Program-made: the position numbers and the translations under genes | NCBI GenBank assembly: GCA_025617745.1 | Contig: CM046858.1 | Coordinates: forward strand, 52,087,925 to 52,151,924 | Length of the DNA stretch: 64,000 nt | Reading direction: 5' to 3' | Origin: Heliocidaris erythrogramma | Taxonomy: Eukaryota > Echinodermata > Echinoidea > Camarodonta > Echinometridae | Notes under the pieces: generated by a model | Database searches by the model: none | What the model was told of the DNA's origin: nothing | The model's input: only the letters and a program-made list of their open reading frames with translations | Part shown: positions 48,008 through 50,805 of the stretch, in pieces | Layout: each line of letters starts with the position of its first letter | How positions within the stretch are numbered: position 1 is the first letter of the stretch

Positions 48008-48380
48008 AGGGGGGGGGGGGTGCGTGTGCTTGTGTTTGTCTCACCTTGCACGAATACCTGTGTCCAATTTAGAATGGGTATCCCCGTTTCGTAGTCTAGG
48101 ACTTTACATAAGTACAGTCCTTCGTCCTGTACTTTGACATCTTTGATGACTAGCGAGTAGTCTTCTGTGATATTGAACAACCCTGCCTCGTAACCAGGCC
48201 CATCTCTGGTCCCAAAGAGTGTGTCAAGCGATACAAGGGGCTCGGATTCGGACGTTCTTTTTCTGCTCCATTGAACTGAGTAGGATCGTCTTGGGTAAGG
48301 ACATGGTAGAATGCCTCTAGTTCCCACCTCCAGAATAACAATTTGCTTTGTGTCAACAGTCTGCCCAGAAATACCGAGGT
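7010..48380 (-). CDS. Predicted Ig-transmembrane-SAMHD1-like fusion gene (13 exons, partial)
   Basis: Exons in order: 48045-48380 V-set Ig; 46491-46862 C1-like Ig; 44695-44757 transmembrane; 44466-44513 and 39232-39278 juxtamembrane; then 36063-36226, 34881-34996, 34500-34582, 27943-28074, 27351-27545, 9178-9269, 8750-8836 and 7010-7235, all SAMHD1-like. Seen directly: AG/GT splice sites at each border, strong pyrimidine tracts at several, and matching phase at all twelve junctions, giving 1961 nt open. Known: SAMHD1 is a soluble dNTP triphosphohydrolase, and V plus C1 Ig pairs occur in B7-like surface receptors. Inferred: one type I membrane protein with the HD domain in the cytosol. Two short exons (44466-44513 and 39232-39278) carry the link, so they are the weak point. 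The alternative is a separate SAMHD1-like gene starting at the ATG in 39232-39278. The first (signal peptide) and last exons are not found. Confidence 0.55.
7236..8749. other. Intron; (ATT)n and a SINE-like tail
   Basis: 1.5 kb intron. It holds an ATT microsatellite at about 7990-8023 followed by 8024-8125, which reads like the 3' tail of a tRNA-derived SINE on the minus strand (TTTGCGCTCGGCTGCCAAATA before the TAA run, when reversed). No tRNA head was seen. A G-rich stretch lies at 8368-8415. Nothing else recognised. Confidence 0.5.
8750..8836 (-). CDS. SAMHD1-like exon ([14 protein letters not shown]..)
   Basis: 87 bp with acceptor CTTTTAG and donor GTAAGA. Entered in phase 2, the split Met codon completes (M)[19 protein letters not shown] and the exon continues [10 protein letters not shown]. 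It aligns with human SAMHD1 [20 protein letters not shown]. It leaves in phase 2 into the exon at 7010-7235. Confidence 0.85.
8837..9177. other. Intron with poly-G run
   Basis: A short intron. A G-run interrupted by one T (8877-8898) lies about 40 bp from the exon border. Nothing else recognised. Confidence 0.6.
9178..9269 (-). CDS. SAMHD1-like exon ([12 protein letters not shown]..)
   Basis: 92 bp with acceptor CATTGTAG and donor GTAAGA. Entered in phase 0, it reads [20 protein letters not shown] and continues [10 protein letters not shown]. It aligns with human [20 protein letters not shown]. It includes the YQMF and [11 protein letters not shown] segments near the human substrate and tetramer contacts. 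It leaves in phase 2. Confidence 0.92.
9270..10129. other. Intron with (TA)n and poly-C/poly-G tracts
   Basis: Start of an 18 kb intron. It holds a TA microsatellite at about 9548-9582, a C-run near 9674-9687 and a G-run near 9721-9734. The ~50 bp between the C and G runs could form a hairpin. No coding sequence recognised. Confidence 0.5.
10335..10425. repeat. Internal complementary region of DIRS element C
   Basis: GATAAGAGAATCACTCCTGA and the bases after it are the imperfect complement of the element's left end. AAACTACCTACCTGTCTTAT is the complement of its right end at 26915-26935. This ties the two distant ends at 10.1 and 26.9 kb to one element. Confidence 0.7.
10475..11132 (-). pseudogene. 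C-terminal part of DIRS element C tyrosine recombinase
   Basis: The minus strand reads [20 protein letters not shown], matching the recombinase of element B ([20 protein letters not shown]). Further on are [14 protein letters not shown]-type segments. Similarity runs to the left border of the nested insertion at 11132. Broken. Confidence 0.8.
11124..11132. repeat. Left 9-bp target site duplication ACTCTACGC
   Basis: ACTCTACGC at 11124-11132 recurs at 22879-22887. Element C recombinase coding sequence stops at the first and resumes at the second. This marks the borders of the nested element between them. Confidence 0.8.
11290..11400 (+). promoter_or_regulatory. Promoter-like stretch upstream of the RecQ-like gene
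   Basis: Within about 110 bp there is ATTTAAATA, ATTGG (reverse CCAAT box), CAATCAGCGATTATTG and an octamer-like ATGCAAAT. A GC-rich to AT-rich change follows. This is a plausible promoter for the plus-strand gene beginning near 11579. It is an inference from motifs only. Confidence 0.3.
11579..13708 (+). pseudogene. RecQ-like helicase remnant, at least three exons
   Basis: Exon 11579-11652 reads [20 protein letters not shown], a likely Walker A region with Ala where Ser/Thr is usual. Exon 12200-12456 starts in matching phase and reads [20 protein letters not shown] (motif Ia), then in other frames [17 protein letters not shown] and [11 protein letters not shown] (DExH box). Exon 13053 to about 13555 is joined in phase and reads [32 protein letters not shown] (motif III), RVIYCQS and [10 protein letters not shown] (motif V). 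About 13579-13708 adds an acidic Ser/Asp tail (YSDSDND) before a stop, in a different frame. Two frame breaks fall in the middle exon, near 12285 and 12420, and another near the 3' end. Upstream exons were not recognised. The copy is inactive as it stands. It lies inside the 9-bp-TSD element. Confidence 0.75.
13709..15000. other. 3' part of the RecQ-bearing element, before DIRS B
   Basis: No coding sequence recognised. AT-rich, with an A-run at 13951-13963 and several TGACGTAA-type words (see the palindrome entry). Confidence 0.5.
14344..14381. repeat. Near-perfect 38-bp palindrome; related copy at about 13913-13949
   Basis: TCTGATGTAACATTGACAC and its complement TGTCAATGTTACGTCAGA face each other with a 1-2 base gap. 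A second, less perfect copy (CTGACGTAACATTGAC ... AGTGTTACGTCATG) lies at about 13913-13949. Each holds a TGACGTAA core like a CREB/ATF site. It could be a hairpin in RNA, a dimer binding site or subterminal repeats of the host element. Confidence 0.65.
15252..15350. repeat. Internal complementary region of DIRS element B
   Basis: GATTTATATAGTAAATAAGA and the bases up to about 15306 complement the left terminus starting near 15004. TTTACTGCAATAAATCATAT complements the right terminus ending near 21197. The join models the circular junction of the element. It includes the palindrome AAAATCAGTGCTGATTTT. Confidence 0.9.
15415..17000 (-). pseudogene. Tyrosine recombinase region of DIRS element B
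   Basis: Long open minus-strand frame. It holds an N-terminal core-binding part ([38 protein letters not shown]) and a catalytic part ([15 protein letters not shown], then [17 protein letters not shown] and SFISCYLRD). The arginine, HxxR-like and C-terminal tyrosine boxes are visible. It overlaps the RNase H frame upstream, as known in DIRS elements. Confidence 0.9.
16850..18427 (-). pseudogene. Reverse transcriptase and RNase H region of DIRS element B
   Basis: RT blocks [59 protein letters not shown] and [14 protein letters not shown] are followed by an RNase H block ([52 protein letters not shown]). The family and the order RT then RNase H are clear. Confidence 0.92.
18342..20607 (-). pseudogene. 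Gag-like region of DIRS element B
   Basis: A long, mostly open minus-strand region precedes the RT. It starts with an acidic, Ser-rich stretch ([20 protein letters not shown]). A central [14 protein letters not shown] motif is shared with element A, and the C-terminal part is Arg/Gly/Pro-rich ([11 protein letters not shown]), a nucleic-acid-binding type of tail. It is assigned as Gag-like by position and composition, and contains a long C-run. Confidence 0.7.
21198..21799. other. Continuation of the RecQ-bearing element, no gene seen
   Basis: AT-rich sequence right of DIRS B, with no coding potential recognised. Confidence 0.4.
21800..22095. repeat. MITE-like element with GGGCGTAC ends and a 19-base C-run
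   Basis: The ends are inverted: ATGGGCGTACAGGCTC at about 21800 faces CGGCTCGTACGCTTATG at about 22095. Next to each end, on the inside, is an AGGGGGGCTG / GGGGGGCTGCAGCCCCCC block. The interior is AT-rich. It is about 295 bp and looks non-autonomous. Confidence 0.65.
22096..22878. other. Right end region of the RecQ-bearing element
   Basis: The last ~380 bp (22495-22878) is GC-richer and contains TGACGTCA at 22677-22684 and CGATCGATCAGC. No gene recognised. It ends with TGGACTA, the right terminal repeat. Confidence 0.5.
22879..22887. repeat. Right 9-bp target site duplication ACTCTACGC
   Basis: Identical to 11124-11132. Element C recombinase sequence resumes directly to its right. Confidence 0.8.
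22888..24000 (-). pseudogene. RT/RNase H and recombinase N-terminal remnant of DIRS element C
   Basis: The minus strand reads recombinase segments ([49 protein letters not shown]) and, further right, RNase H-like pieces ([29 protein letters not shown]). All match the order in element B. The region is heavily broken and includes a long G-run near 23599-23616. Confidence 0.75.
24024..24686. mobile_element. 663-bp inverted-repeat element, copy 1
   Basis: The ends are inverted over about 35 bp (TGTGACCACGCACCACAAAA ... TTTTGTGGTGCCTGGTCACA) and flanked by TA on both sides. There is no long ORF. The interior matches copy 2 at 40022-40684, for example AATCTGATAATCC and AAGCTGAGAATCT. It is a non-autonomous DNA transposon of unassigned superfamily, inserted in DIRS element C. 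Confidence 0.85.
24700..26300 (-). pseudogene. Decayed Gag-like/5' region of DIRS element C
   Basis: GC-rich, with several short minus-strand frames rich in Pro, Ala and Ser. A Lys-rich A-heavy stretch lies at about 25830-26000. Its position between the RT remnant and the outer terminus suggests the Gag region. Similarity to elements A and B is not obvious, so the assignment rests on position. Confidence 0.4.
26345..26830. repeat. Dispersed repeat with (GTCGTCCGTCGTGC)n
   Basis: Starts CACCTGAGCCTATGGCTCGA, then a GTCCGTCGTCCGTCGTGCGT tract at about 26390-26440. An AACTATTTACATTTTCATCTTCTTCTCCAAAA block follows, and its last part recurs at about 26700-26740 with the following sequence. This motif combination looks like a common interspersed repeat of marine invertebrates (recalled, not searched). 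It lies just inside the right end of element C. Confidence 0.6.
26936..27350. other. Intron with TTTTG repeats, T-run and G-run
   Basis: TTTTG repeats pass into a T-run and then a G-run at about 27040-27098. No coding sequence is seen before the exon. Confidence 0.6.
27351..27545 (-). CDS. SAMHD1-like exon with [13 protein letters not shown] motif
   Basis: 195 bp with acceptor CATTGCAG and donor GTAATC, phase 0 to 0. It reads [40 protein letters not shown] and [16 protein letters not shown]. It aligns with human SAMHD1 [20 protein letters not shown]. The residues equivalent to D309, D311 (metal), K312, Y315 and D319 are all kept. Confidence 0.95.
27546..27942. other. Intron, no feature seen
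   Basis: AT-rich intron. Nothing recognised apart from short T-runs. Confidence 0.6.
27943..28074 (-). CDS. SAMHD1-like exon ([13 protein letters not shown]..)
   Basis: 132 bp with acceptor CAATGTAG and donor GTAAGT, phase 0 to 0. It reads [37 protein letters not shown] and VKGDDDV. It aligns with human HEQGSVMMFEHLI. The first codon AAC (Asn) stands where H233 is expected. The human segment between LINSNG and FLYEIV is shorter here. Confidence 0.88.
28075..29153. other. Intron; G-rich repeat fragments and ATTCA-rich tract
   Basis: Around 28250-28310 (GGGGCGAAGCCAGGATAATC) and 28425-28465 (GGGACAACGGGGCAATTTGC) are short G-rich repeat ends. 28780-28915 is rich in TCATT/AATGAAT words. At about 29066-29150 there is a degenerate copy of the end of the MITE that follows (TAATGCTACAGTCACACACG). 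No gene. Confidence 0.5.
29154..29634. mobile_element. MITE-like element with 58-bp terminal inverted repeats
   Basis: The left end TTATGCTACAGTCACACACG is the reverse complement of the right end CGTGTGTGACTGTAGCATAA. Complementarity continues inward through GGCCGGATTTCGAACCGGGT and CCATAAGGAATTAAAACCGT. The interior is rich in CCGTATCGACCCG-like words. It is 481 bp with no coding capacity. A second end copy at 29066 suggests insertion next to or into a relative. Confidence 0.8.
29635..30241. other. Intron, C-run
   Basis: A C-run at about 30066-30079. Nothing else recognised. Confidence 0.5.
30242..30525. repeat. Irregular repeat of ATTCAAATT/ATTCGATTT words
   Basis: ATTCAAATT, CATTCGATTT and related words recur every 20-40 bases. 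They appear in inverse form (AATTTGAATG, TTGAATGA) at 31320-31610. The open frame here is a by-product of the repeat. The two blocks may be arms of one inverted structure. Confidence 0.5.
31032..31301. mobile_element. MITE-like element, TGCCAAC..GTTGGCA ends
   Basis: The left end TGCCAACCTAAAATCGTATTCCTCACC faces GGTGAGGAATCCGTACTAGTTGGCA at the right. TTGATAAGGGGGTA on the left faces TACCCCCTTATCAAG on the right. It is about 270 bp with no ORF. It lies between the two ATTCAAAT-type blocks. Confidence 0.7.
31320..31610. repeat. Irregular repeat of TTGAATGA words (inverse of 30242-30525)
   Basis: GAATTTGAATGAAAAC, GTTGAATGACC, AATTGAATGATCC, ATTTTGAATGCAAAC and similar words occur at 25-35 base spacing. 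See 30242-30525 for the complementary block. Confidence 0.55.
31861..32097. mobile_element. MITE-like element, 237 bp
   Basis: ACTATGAACCTGACGAACAA at the left faces TTTGTCATCGTGTTCATAGT at the right. GCGGACAATTATTTATGCAG and CTCCTCATTGTACCC on the left face GGGTACAATGAGGAGCTGCA and TAAATTGTCCGC on the right. Inverted similarity covers about 100 bp on each side, so the whole element can fold as one hairpin. Confidence 0.8.
32098..33980. other. Intron; poly-G element at 32556-32660, otherwise nothing
   Basis: At 32556 GTGGCGTATCTACG leads into a G-run, then CCAGAGGGGGCACGTGCCCC, a hairpin-forming end typical of poly-G repeats in this window. Elsewhere AT-rich with no coding sequence recognised. 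CGATCGATCG occurs at 33665. Confidence 0.45.
33985..34250 (-). mobile_element. tRNA-derived SINE, minus strand
   Basis: Read on the minus strand, the head holds GTCTAGTGGATAAGTCTCCG (box A area) and CGGGTTCAAATCCC (box B), like a Pol III promoter from a tRNA. A body of about 150 bp follows and ends in an ATT/AAT repeat tail at 33985-34020. A degenerate relative lies at 44056-44225. Confidence 0.8.
34500..34582 (-). CDS. SAMHD1-like exon ([15 protein letters not shown]..)
   Basis: 83 bp with acceptor AAACTAG and donor GTAAGA. Entered in phase 1, it reads [20 protein letters not shown] and HPELEGLK and leaves in phase 0. It aligns with human GHGPFSHMFDGRFIP. H210 and D218 equivalents are kept. 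The residue at human H215 is Arg. Confidence 0.9.
34583..34880. other. Short intron, no feature seen
   Basis: 298 bp, AT-rich, ordinary splice ends. Confidence 0.7.
34881..34996 (-). CDS. SAMHD1-like exon with the HD motif (AGLCHDLG)
   Basis: 116 bp with acceptor TCTTCAG and donor GTAAGA. Entered in phase 2, it reads [20 protein letters not shown] and [18 protein letters not shown] and leaves in phase 1. It aligns with human [20 protein letters not shown] then CHDLG. It carries the metal-binding His-Asp pair (human H206, D207). Confidence 0.96.
34997..36062. other. Intron with microsatellites and a 24-bp minisatellite
   Basis: A-run at 35140-35154, (AT)n(GT)n at about 35738-35774, the minisatellite 35858-36003 and a C-run at 36003-36019. 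No coding sequence. Confidence 0.7.
35858..36003. repeat. 24-bp minisatellite, about 6 units
   Basis: The unit TTCTCGGCCTTTTCGGTCAC + ACCC is repeated about six times with one or two substitutions. Degenerate units precede it from 35838. A C-run follows, then 44 bp later the splice donor of the exon 36063-36226. Its translation (GLFGHTLL repeats) is not a real protein. Confidence 0.95.
36063..36226 (-). CDS. SAMHD1-like exon, start of the dNTPase domain (FKDPIHGD..)
   Basis: 164 bp with acceptor TTCATTAG and donor GTAAGT. Entered in phase 0, it reads [40 protein letters not shown] and [15 protein letters not shown] and leaves in phase 2. It aligns with human SAMHD1 from about residue 116. 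Equivalents of D137, Q142, R145 (allosteric GTP site) and R164, H167 (active site) are kept. No SAM domain is encoded upstream. Confidence 0.96.
36227..38639. other. Intron; C-run, AC-rich tract, no gene
   Basis: C-run at 36607-36619, an ACAAAA/AAAC-rich stretch at 36770-36840, and 37600-38150 with repeated AGCATCGATG and CTCGCTGCC words that suggest an old inverted repeat. Open frames near 38160-38470 have no recognisable domain. Confidence 0.45.
38640..38906 (-). mobile_element. Penelope-like retroelement fragment
   Basis: The minus strand reads [20 protein letters not shown] then [16 protein letters not shown]. This resembles the ADKGNATVVMDRxDY...LLxD block near the start of the Penelope-type reverse transcriptase. 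It is about 80 residues, with no neighbouring RT blocks, so it is a dead fragment. Confidence 0.55.
39232..39278 (-). CDS. Short linking exon ([15 protein letters not shown])
   Basis: 47 bp with acceptor TTTTATCACAG and donor GAAGAG/GTAAGA. Entered in phase 1 from 44466-44513 it reads (D)[15 protein letters not shown] and leaves in phase 0 into LFKDPIHGD. It contains an in-frame ATG, so it could instead be the first coding exon of a separate SAMHD1-like protein starting [13 protein letters not shown]. It fits both models. The exon was found by splice sites and phase, not by similarity. Confidence 0.55.
39279..40021. other. Intron, no feature seen
   Basis: AT-rich. No coding sequence or clear repeat recognised before the 663-bp element. 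Confidence 0.5.
40022..40684. mobile_element. 663-bp inverted-repeat element, copy 2
   Basis: The ends TGTGACCCGCCGCCTCAAAA and TTTTGAGGCGTCGGGTCACA are inverted and flanked by TT on each side. It has exactly the same length as copy 1 (24024-24686) and shares interior blocks, although diverged. No ORF. Confidence 0.85.
40685..41853. other. Intron; G-runs at 41530-41550 and 41601-41615
   Basis: Two G-runs about 60 bp apart flank TAAAGTAGACACCAGCAGAAAAAG-like sequence and are followed by further CAGAAAA words, like a duplicated poly-G repeat end. Nothing else recognised. Confidence 0.45.
41854..42067. mobile_element. Poly-G MITE-like element with GGATCC ends
   Basis: Left GTGGTGGATCCAG is followed by a ~25-base G-run. 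Right is a C-run, then CTTGAAAAATCCTGGATCCGCC. TGACAT stands on both outer sides and could be a 6-bp target duplication. About 205 bp, non-coding. Confidence 0.65.
42068..42384. other. Intron; further poly-G repeat ends
   Basis: G-runs at 42172-42189 and 42247-42257 flank GCCGAGTCTGTGTGCCACCG. Probably fragments of poly-G elements. Confidence 0.4.
42385..42920. repeat. ~146-bp tandem duplication inside a CGGCG-rich repeat
   Basis: TGTAATCGGCCGGGGAACAA followed by ATGACTAATCGGCGGCGTTT and TCTACGATTGCACGCCGACA occurs at about 42398-42490 and again at about 42543-42635 with few changes. GGCGATxAGTCGGCGAT-like words continue to about 42920. The frame open here is repeat-derived. Confidence 0.7.
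43117..44050. repeat. Left arm of a ~1 kb inverted repeat around exons 4 and 3
   Basis: Reads as the reverse complement of 45180-46374. Matching blocks include GATATAGCAGCTGAAGAGCT, CGTCTGCTTAAGCAGGATCG, ATATTTCTGGCGAATCCTCG and TGTAAGCTTCCCAGTTTCTA. Estimated identity is about 90%, with a ~300 bp segment (45600-45925) present only in the right arm. The outer end matches the first 45 bases of the window, so the arm belongs to a dispersed family. Confidence 0.85.
44056..44225 (-). mobile_element. Degenerate SINE, minus strand
   Basis: GGTACCCGTTTACACCTGAG, AAATGTGGATTATTTTCTTG and GGGATTCGAAACC resemble the body and box B of the SINE at 33985-34250 (GGTACCCATTTACCTAAGCG, AAATGTAGATTAATGTCTTG, GGGATTTGAACCC). 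Confidence 0.6.
44466..44513 (-). CDS. Juxtamembrane exon ([16 protein letters not shown])
   Basis: 48 bp with acceptor TATTTGCAG and donor AATG/GTAAGA, phase 1 to 1. It encodes [16 protein letters not shown] directly after the basic stop-transfer residues. Two adjacent cysteines could be palmitoylated (inference). If the donor is skipped, the frame stays open for about 20 codons to a stop at 44404, which would give a receptor without the HD domain. Confidence 0.7.
44695..44757 (-). CDS. Transmembrane exon ([20 protein letters not shown])
   Basis: 63 bp. The acceptor follows a strong pyrimidine tract and ends ATTCAG. The donor is GTAAGC, phase 1 to 1. Joined to the end of the C1-like exon ([10 protein letters not shown]) it gives a ~22-residue hydrophobic helix, [20 protein letters not shown], followed by FKQYRRNGR. 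This is a classic type I stop-transfer sequence. Confidence 0.85.
45170..46374. repeat. Right arm of the ~1 kb inverted repeat
   Basis: Reverse complement of 43117-44050 plus a ~300 bp extra segment at 45600-45925. The inner end begins near AAGAAAATCACAAATATGGC. A short copy of the inner border, TTTAAAGATCACATTACAAG, recurs inverted at about 46388-46412, just outside the outer end. Confidence 0.85.
46491..46862 (-). CDS. C1-like immunoglobulin domain exon
   Basis: 372 bp with donor TTTTCC/GTAAGT and acceptor CTGTACAAG, phase 1 to 1. It reads [20 protein letters not shown], then a C1-type B strand [17 protein letters not shown] and, about 50 residues on, the F strand [13 protein letters not shown]. 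Two N-glycosylation sites are seen (NIS, NRT). [10 protein letters not shown] is typical of C1-set domains of B7, MHC and tapasin-like proteins. The usual C-strand Trp is Phe here. The exon ends with the first residues of the membrane helix. Confidence 0.85.
46863..48044. other. Intron between Ig exons; C-runs and simple repeats
   Basis: C-runs at about 47184-47215. (GT)n, (GA)n and a G-run at 47960-48020 end only 24 bp from the V-set exon donor. No coding sequence recognised. Confidence 0.6.
48045..48380 (-). CDS. V-set immunoglobulin domain exon
   Basis: 336 bp with acceptor GCTATTTTAG and donor CAAG/GTGAGA, phase 1 to 1. It reads [39 protein letters not shown] (B-strand Cys, C-strand Trp), [20 protein letters not shown] and [20 protein letters not shown]. 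The DxGxYxC box is complete, as in V-set receptors and B7-type ligands. N-glycosylation sites NIT and NWT. It is probably the first mature domain. The signal-peptide exon should end in phase 1 upstream, but none was recognised up to 64000. Confidence 0.88.
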
Positions 48381-48645
48381 CTAAAATAGCGAAGACACAT
48401 ATAATACTGCCTGCTAATTTAGATAATCTCTTACAACAATATTAAAATACACAAATGACAAGGGATATGCTATAATACATTTGCAGCATATGACCCTATG
48501 TTATATTACCTTTTATTTTAGATTGTTTTACGTTTCATGCCCATAATGACTTATGGTCACGCAAGCAGTGCTTTAACGCAATCAGATATGATCTATTATT
48601 CCGTTTGCATCTCAGTGCATGGAATGATAGAATATTCTGCAAAGT
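48381..48645. other. Intron or upstream sequence, no feature seen
   Basis: No signal-peptide exon recognised. Confidence 0.5.
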
Positions 48646-48976
48646 ATCATACCCCCCCCCCCCCCCCCCTCCAAAAAAAAACACAAAAAACACAAACACA
48701 AACACAAACTGGATGGTCGGCCGACCAGCCGACCATCCAGCACGCCGACCCGCCGACTACCAACGCCATCCCACCCAATCCTCAGGCCGACGCACCCCCG
48801 ACACCACAGCCCGCCGTCCCACCTACACAAACCCGGTACAATCTCCGCCCTCGACCAGCCAACACACAAAGGACTTCACGCCGCCAGCCACCCGCTACCA
48901 ATCCATCCGACGTCTGCACACACGTCCACTCAACTCTCGGACATAATAGCGCCACCACCGACAGCAAACCGCCCGC
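48646..48976 (+). mobile_element. Penelope-like element 3' region, left piece
   Basis: After a C-run (48652-48669), a Pro/Thr-rich frame reads TRYNLRPRPANTQRTSRRQP, a linker type often found before the end of Penelope-like and related retroelements. The matching continuation lies at 50314-50560. The 48964-48976 bases GCAAACCGCCCGC are duplicated at 50301-50313. The class is an inference. Confidence 0.4.
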
Positions 48977-50300
48977 GTCTTTTTTTTTTGTAACCAAGCC
49001 TAGGCAGATTTCGCATTTTTTCATGAATATTCATGACGCAGGGTCGGGAAACGGTTCCGATTGGTCTTCATGAAAGCGTTAAGCACGGTCGCCGCTACGG
49101 CCGATGGGGGGAAAAAGTCCCTGGCCTGCACGCGCGCACGTAGTACGCATATTATGATCGTATGTGTTCAACGTGTAGGCGCCTAGCCTACGTTTTTGCA
49201 CTCAATAATCTATTATCGATCTAAGTTAGATCTTAATAGAGTTAGAATTGCCTCCACGTATCCCTCAAAATGCTGGCCTAATAATAGACGTGTGGTAGAC
49301 CCAACTTCAAAATGGAATCGGAATGTGATGGTGTGATATCATCAAATTTGCAGGTCTAGCCAAGACTCTAACTACTCTAGATCTACTCTAACTAGACCAA
49401 TTTTGTTACAATTTTCAATTTCAGTTAAGTTTAGATTAAGTGAATGTTATTTTAAGGTCAATGAGCATGATGAGTTAGACCTAGATCTAATCAGTACTAG
49501 TAAATGATTGATGATGGGGGTAGATCTACATCTAGATGATTTTAGATCTACCTACAATAACTAGTTACGCACTTTGTTTTCATCAGCTAAAAGGTCACCA
49601 AAATAATTTGTTTTCTTGGTACTAACGTTAGTACTACTATTGGAACGTTAGTAGTAGTCTGCTTCTTTCAGTCCTGAAGACTCTTGCAGTTCTTGCAGTT
49701 CTTCTAACTCAGGGCAATGTGCGTTACAGGAGCAGGGTGCAAGTGCTAATTACAGTGTGCATGCAAGGAAATTTAATTTCTAACGTGAACAGTAAGACTC
49801 TAACGTTGTTAGACCTAGCCTAGAGTCTGTGTCTTGATTCTGCATATTGTTGTAAAGTTCATTTGTGGAGAAGAACATTACGATGGGCAATTGTCAATAT
49901 ACGCATAGCCTAGGCCTAGACCTATTTTCAGAGTAATGCCAGTGGCAGTGTCAATTTTGGTCGGAAAAGGAGGGTGTCCTCAAAAGAGCTAATTACTAAA
50001 TTAGATCTACGCACATGCAATAAATTAATGCAAAACTTGATTTTGAAATTGACTGCTCAATCCAATTTTTTACGTGTCACATTGCATAGGTGGGGTGAAT
50101 ATGTTGAGAATTAAACAATACATACATGAACGTAGGCTAGGCGCCTACACGTTGAACACACACGATCGAAATATAGCGCTGCCCGTAATATGCGACCGTG
50201 CTTTCATGAAGACCAATCGGAACCGTTTCCCGACCCTGCGTCATGAATATTCATGAAAAAATGCGAAATCTGCCTAGGCTTGGTTACAAAAAAAAAAGAC
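48977..50300. mobile_element. 1324-bp inverted-repeat element with 13-bp flanking duplication
   Basis: The ends GTCTTTTTTTTTTGTAACCA and TGGTTACAAAAAAAAAAGAC are exact complements. The inverted repeat runs on about 180-220 bp on each side through CATGAATATTCATGACGCAG, GGTCGGGAAACGGTTCCGAT and GTGTAGGCGCCTAGCCTACG with some indels. The flanks carry the direct duplication GCAAACCGCCCGC. The interior (49205-50125) is AT-rich, with many AGATCTA words and no ORF. It is non-autonomous, possibly MULE-like or fold-back. Confidence 0.88.
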
Positions 50301-50560
50301 GCAAACCGCCCGCACCTCCGGCCGCCGATTCCTCCGACGTCCGCACACACTCCATAAAACCCCGCCGCTCGTCTAGCACACTTCACTCCTGATGACGGAC
50401 AGTCAACCTGTCCGAAACGTCGAGTAACCTCCTACTCAAGCCTCATCTACTCAAACCTTCGCCACTCAATCCATCGCTGCTCATCCATCGATCATCAACC
50501 AAGTCTTCTCATCTCATCTCATCTGGTCTACAGTCCTTTTCAGGACTTCACCCATTGTCA
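50301..50560 (+). mobile_element. Penelope-like element 3' region, right piece
   Basis: Resumes after the 13-bp duplication with TCCTCCGACGTCCGCACACA, similar to ATCCGACGTCTGCACACACG in the left piece. Then comes CTGATGACGGACAGTCAACC and TGTCCGAAACGTCGAGTAAC, a DDGQ..ETS-like end common in retroelement-derived repeats, followed by ACTCAAxCCT words. A (CAAAA)n tract lies at 50686-50720. Confidence 0.4.
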
Positions 50561-50686
50561 CGAAAGATTATTTCTTCTTTTCTCTCTTGTCATCCTTTCT
50601 CGTCTATCCATCTCTAATTTCCTTTTCCCTTTCCTCCTACCAACACACATGGTGAACCGTAAACCTTCTCCACGTTAAAACAAAAC

Positions 50687-50721
<35 letters not shown>

Positions 50722-50805
50722 TGTCCTACTAATTTTTATGTTATTTGTTTTTCTAATTCTTTGAAATCGACATTTTTATCTTCCGTTTGTCTACAATATG
50801 TGTCA

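Noticed and set aside
48537-49073. 178-residue Pro/Thr-rich open frame
   Set aside because: It crosses a C-run and the border of the inserted 1.3 kb element, so it cannot be one gene. The middle part is retroelement tail sequence.
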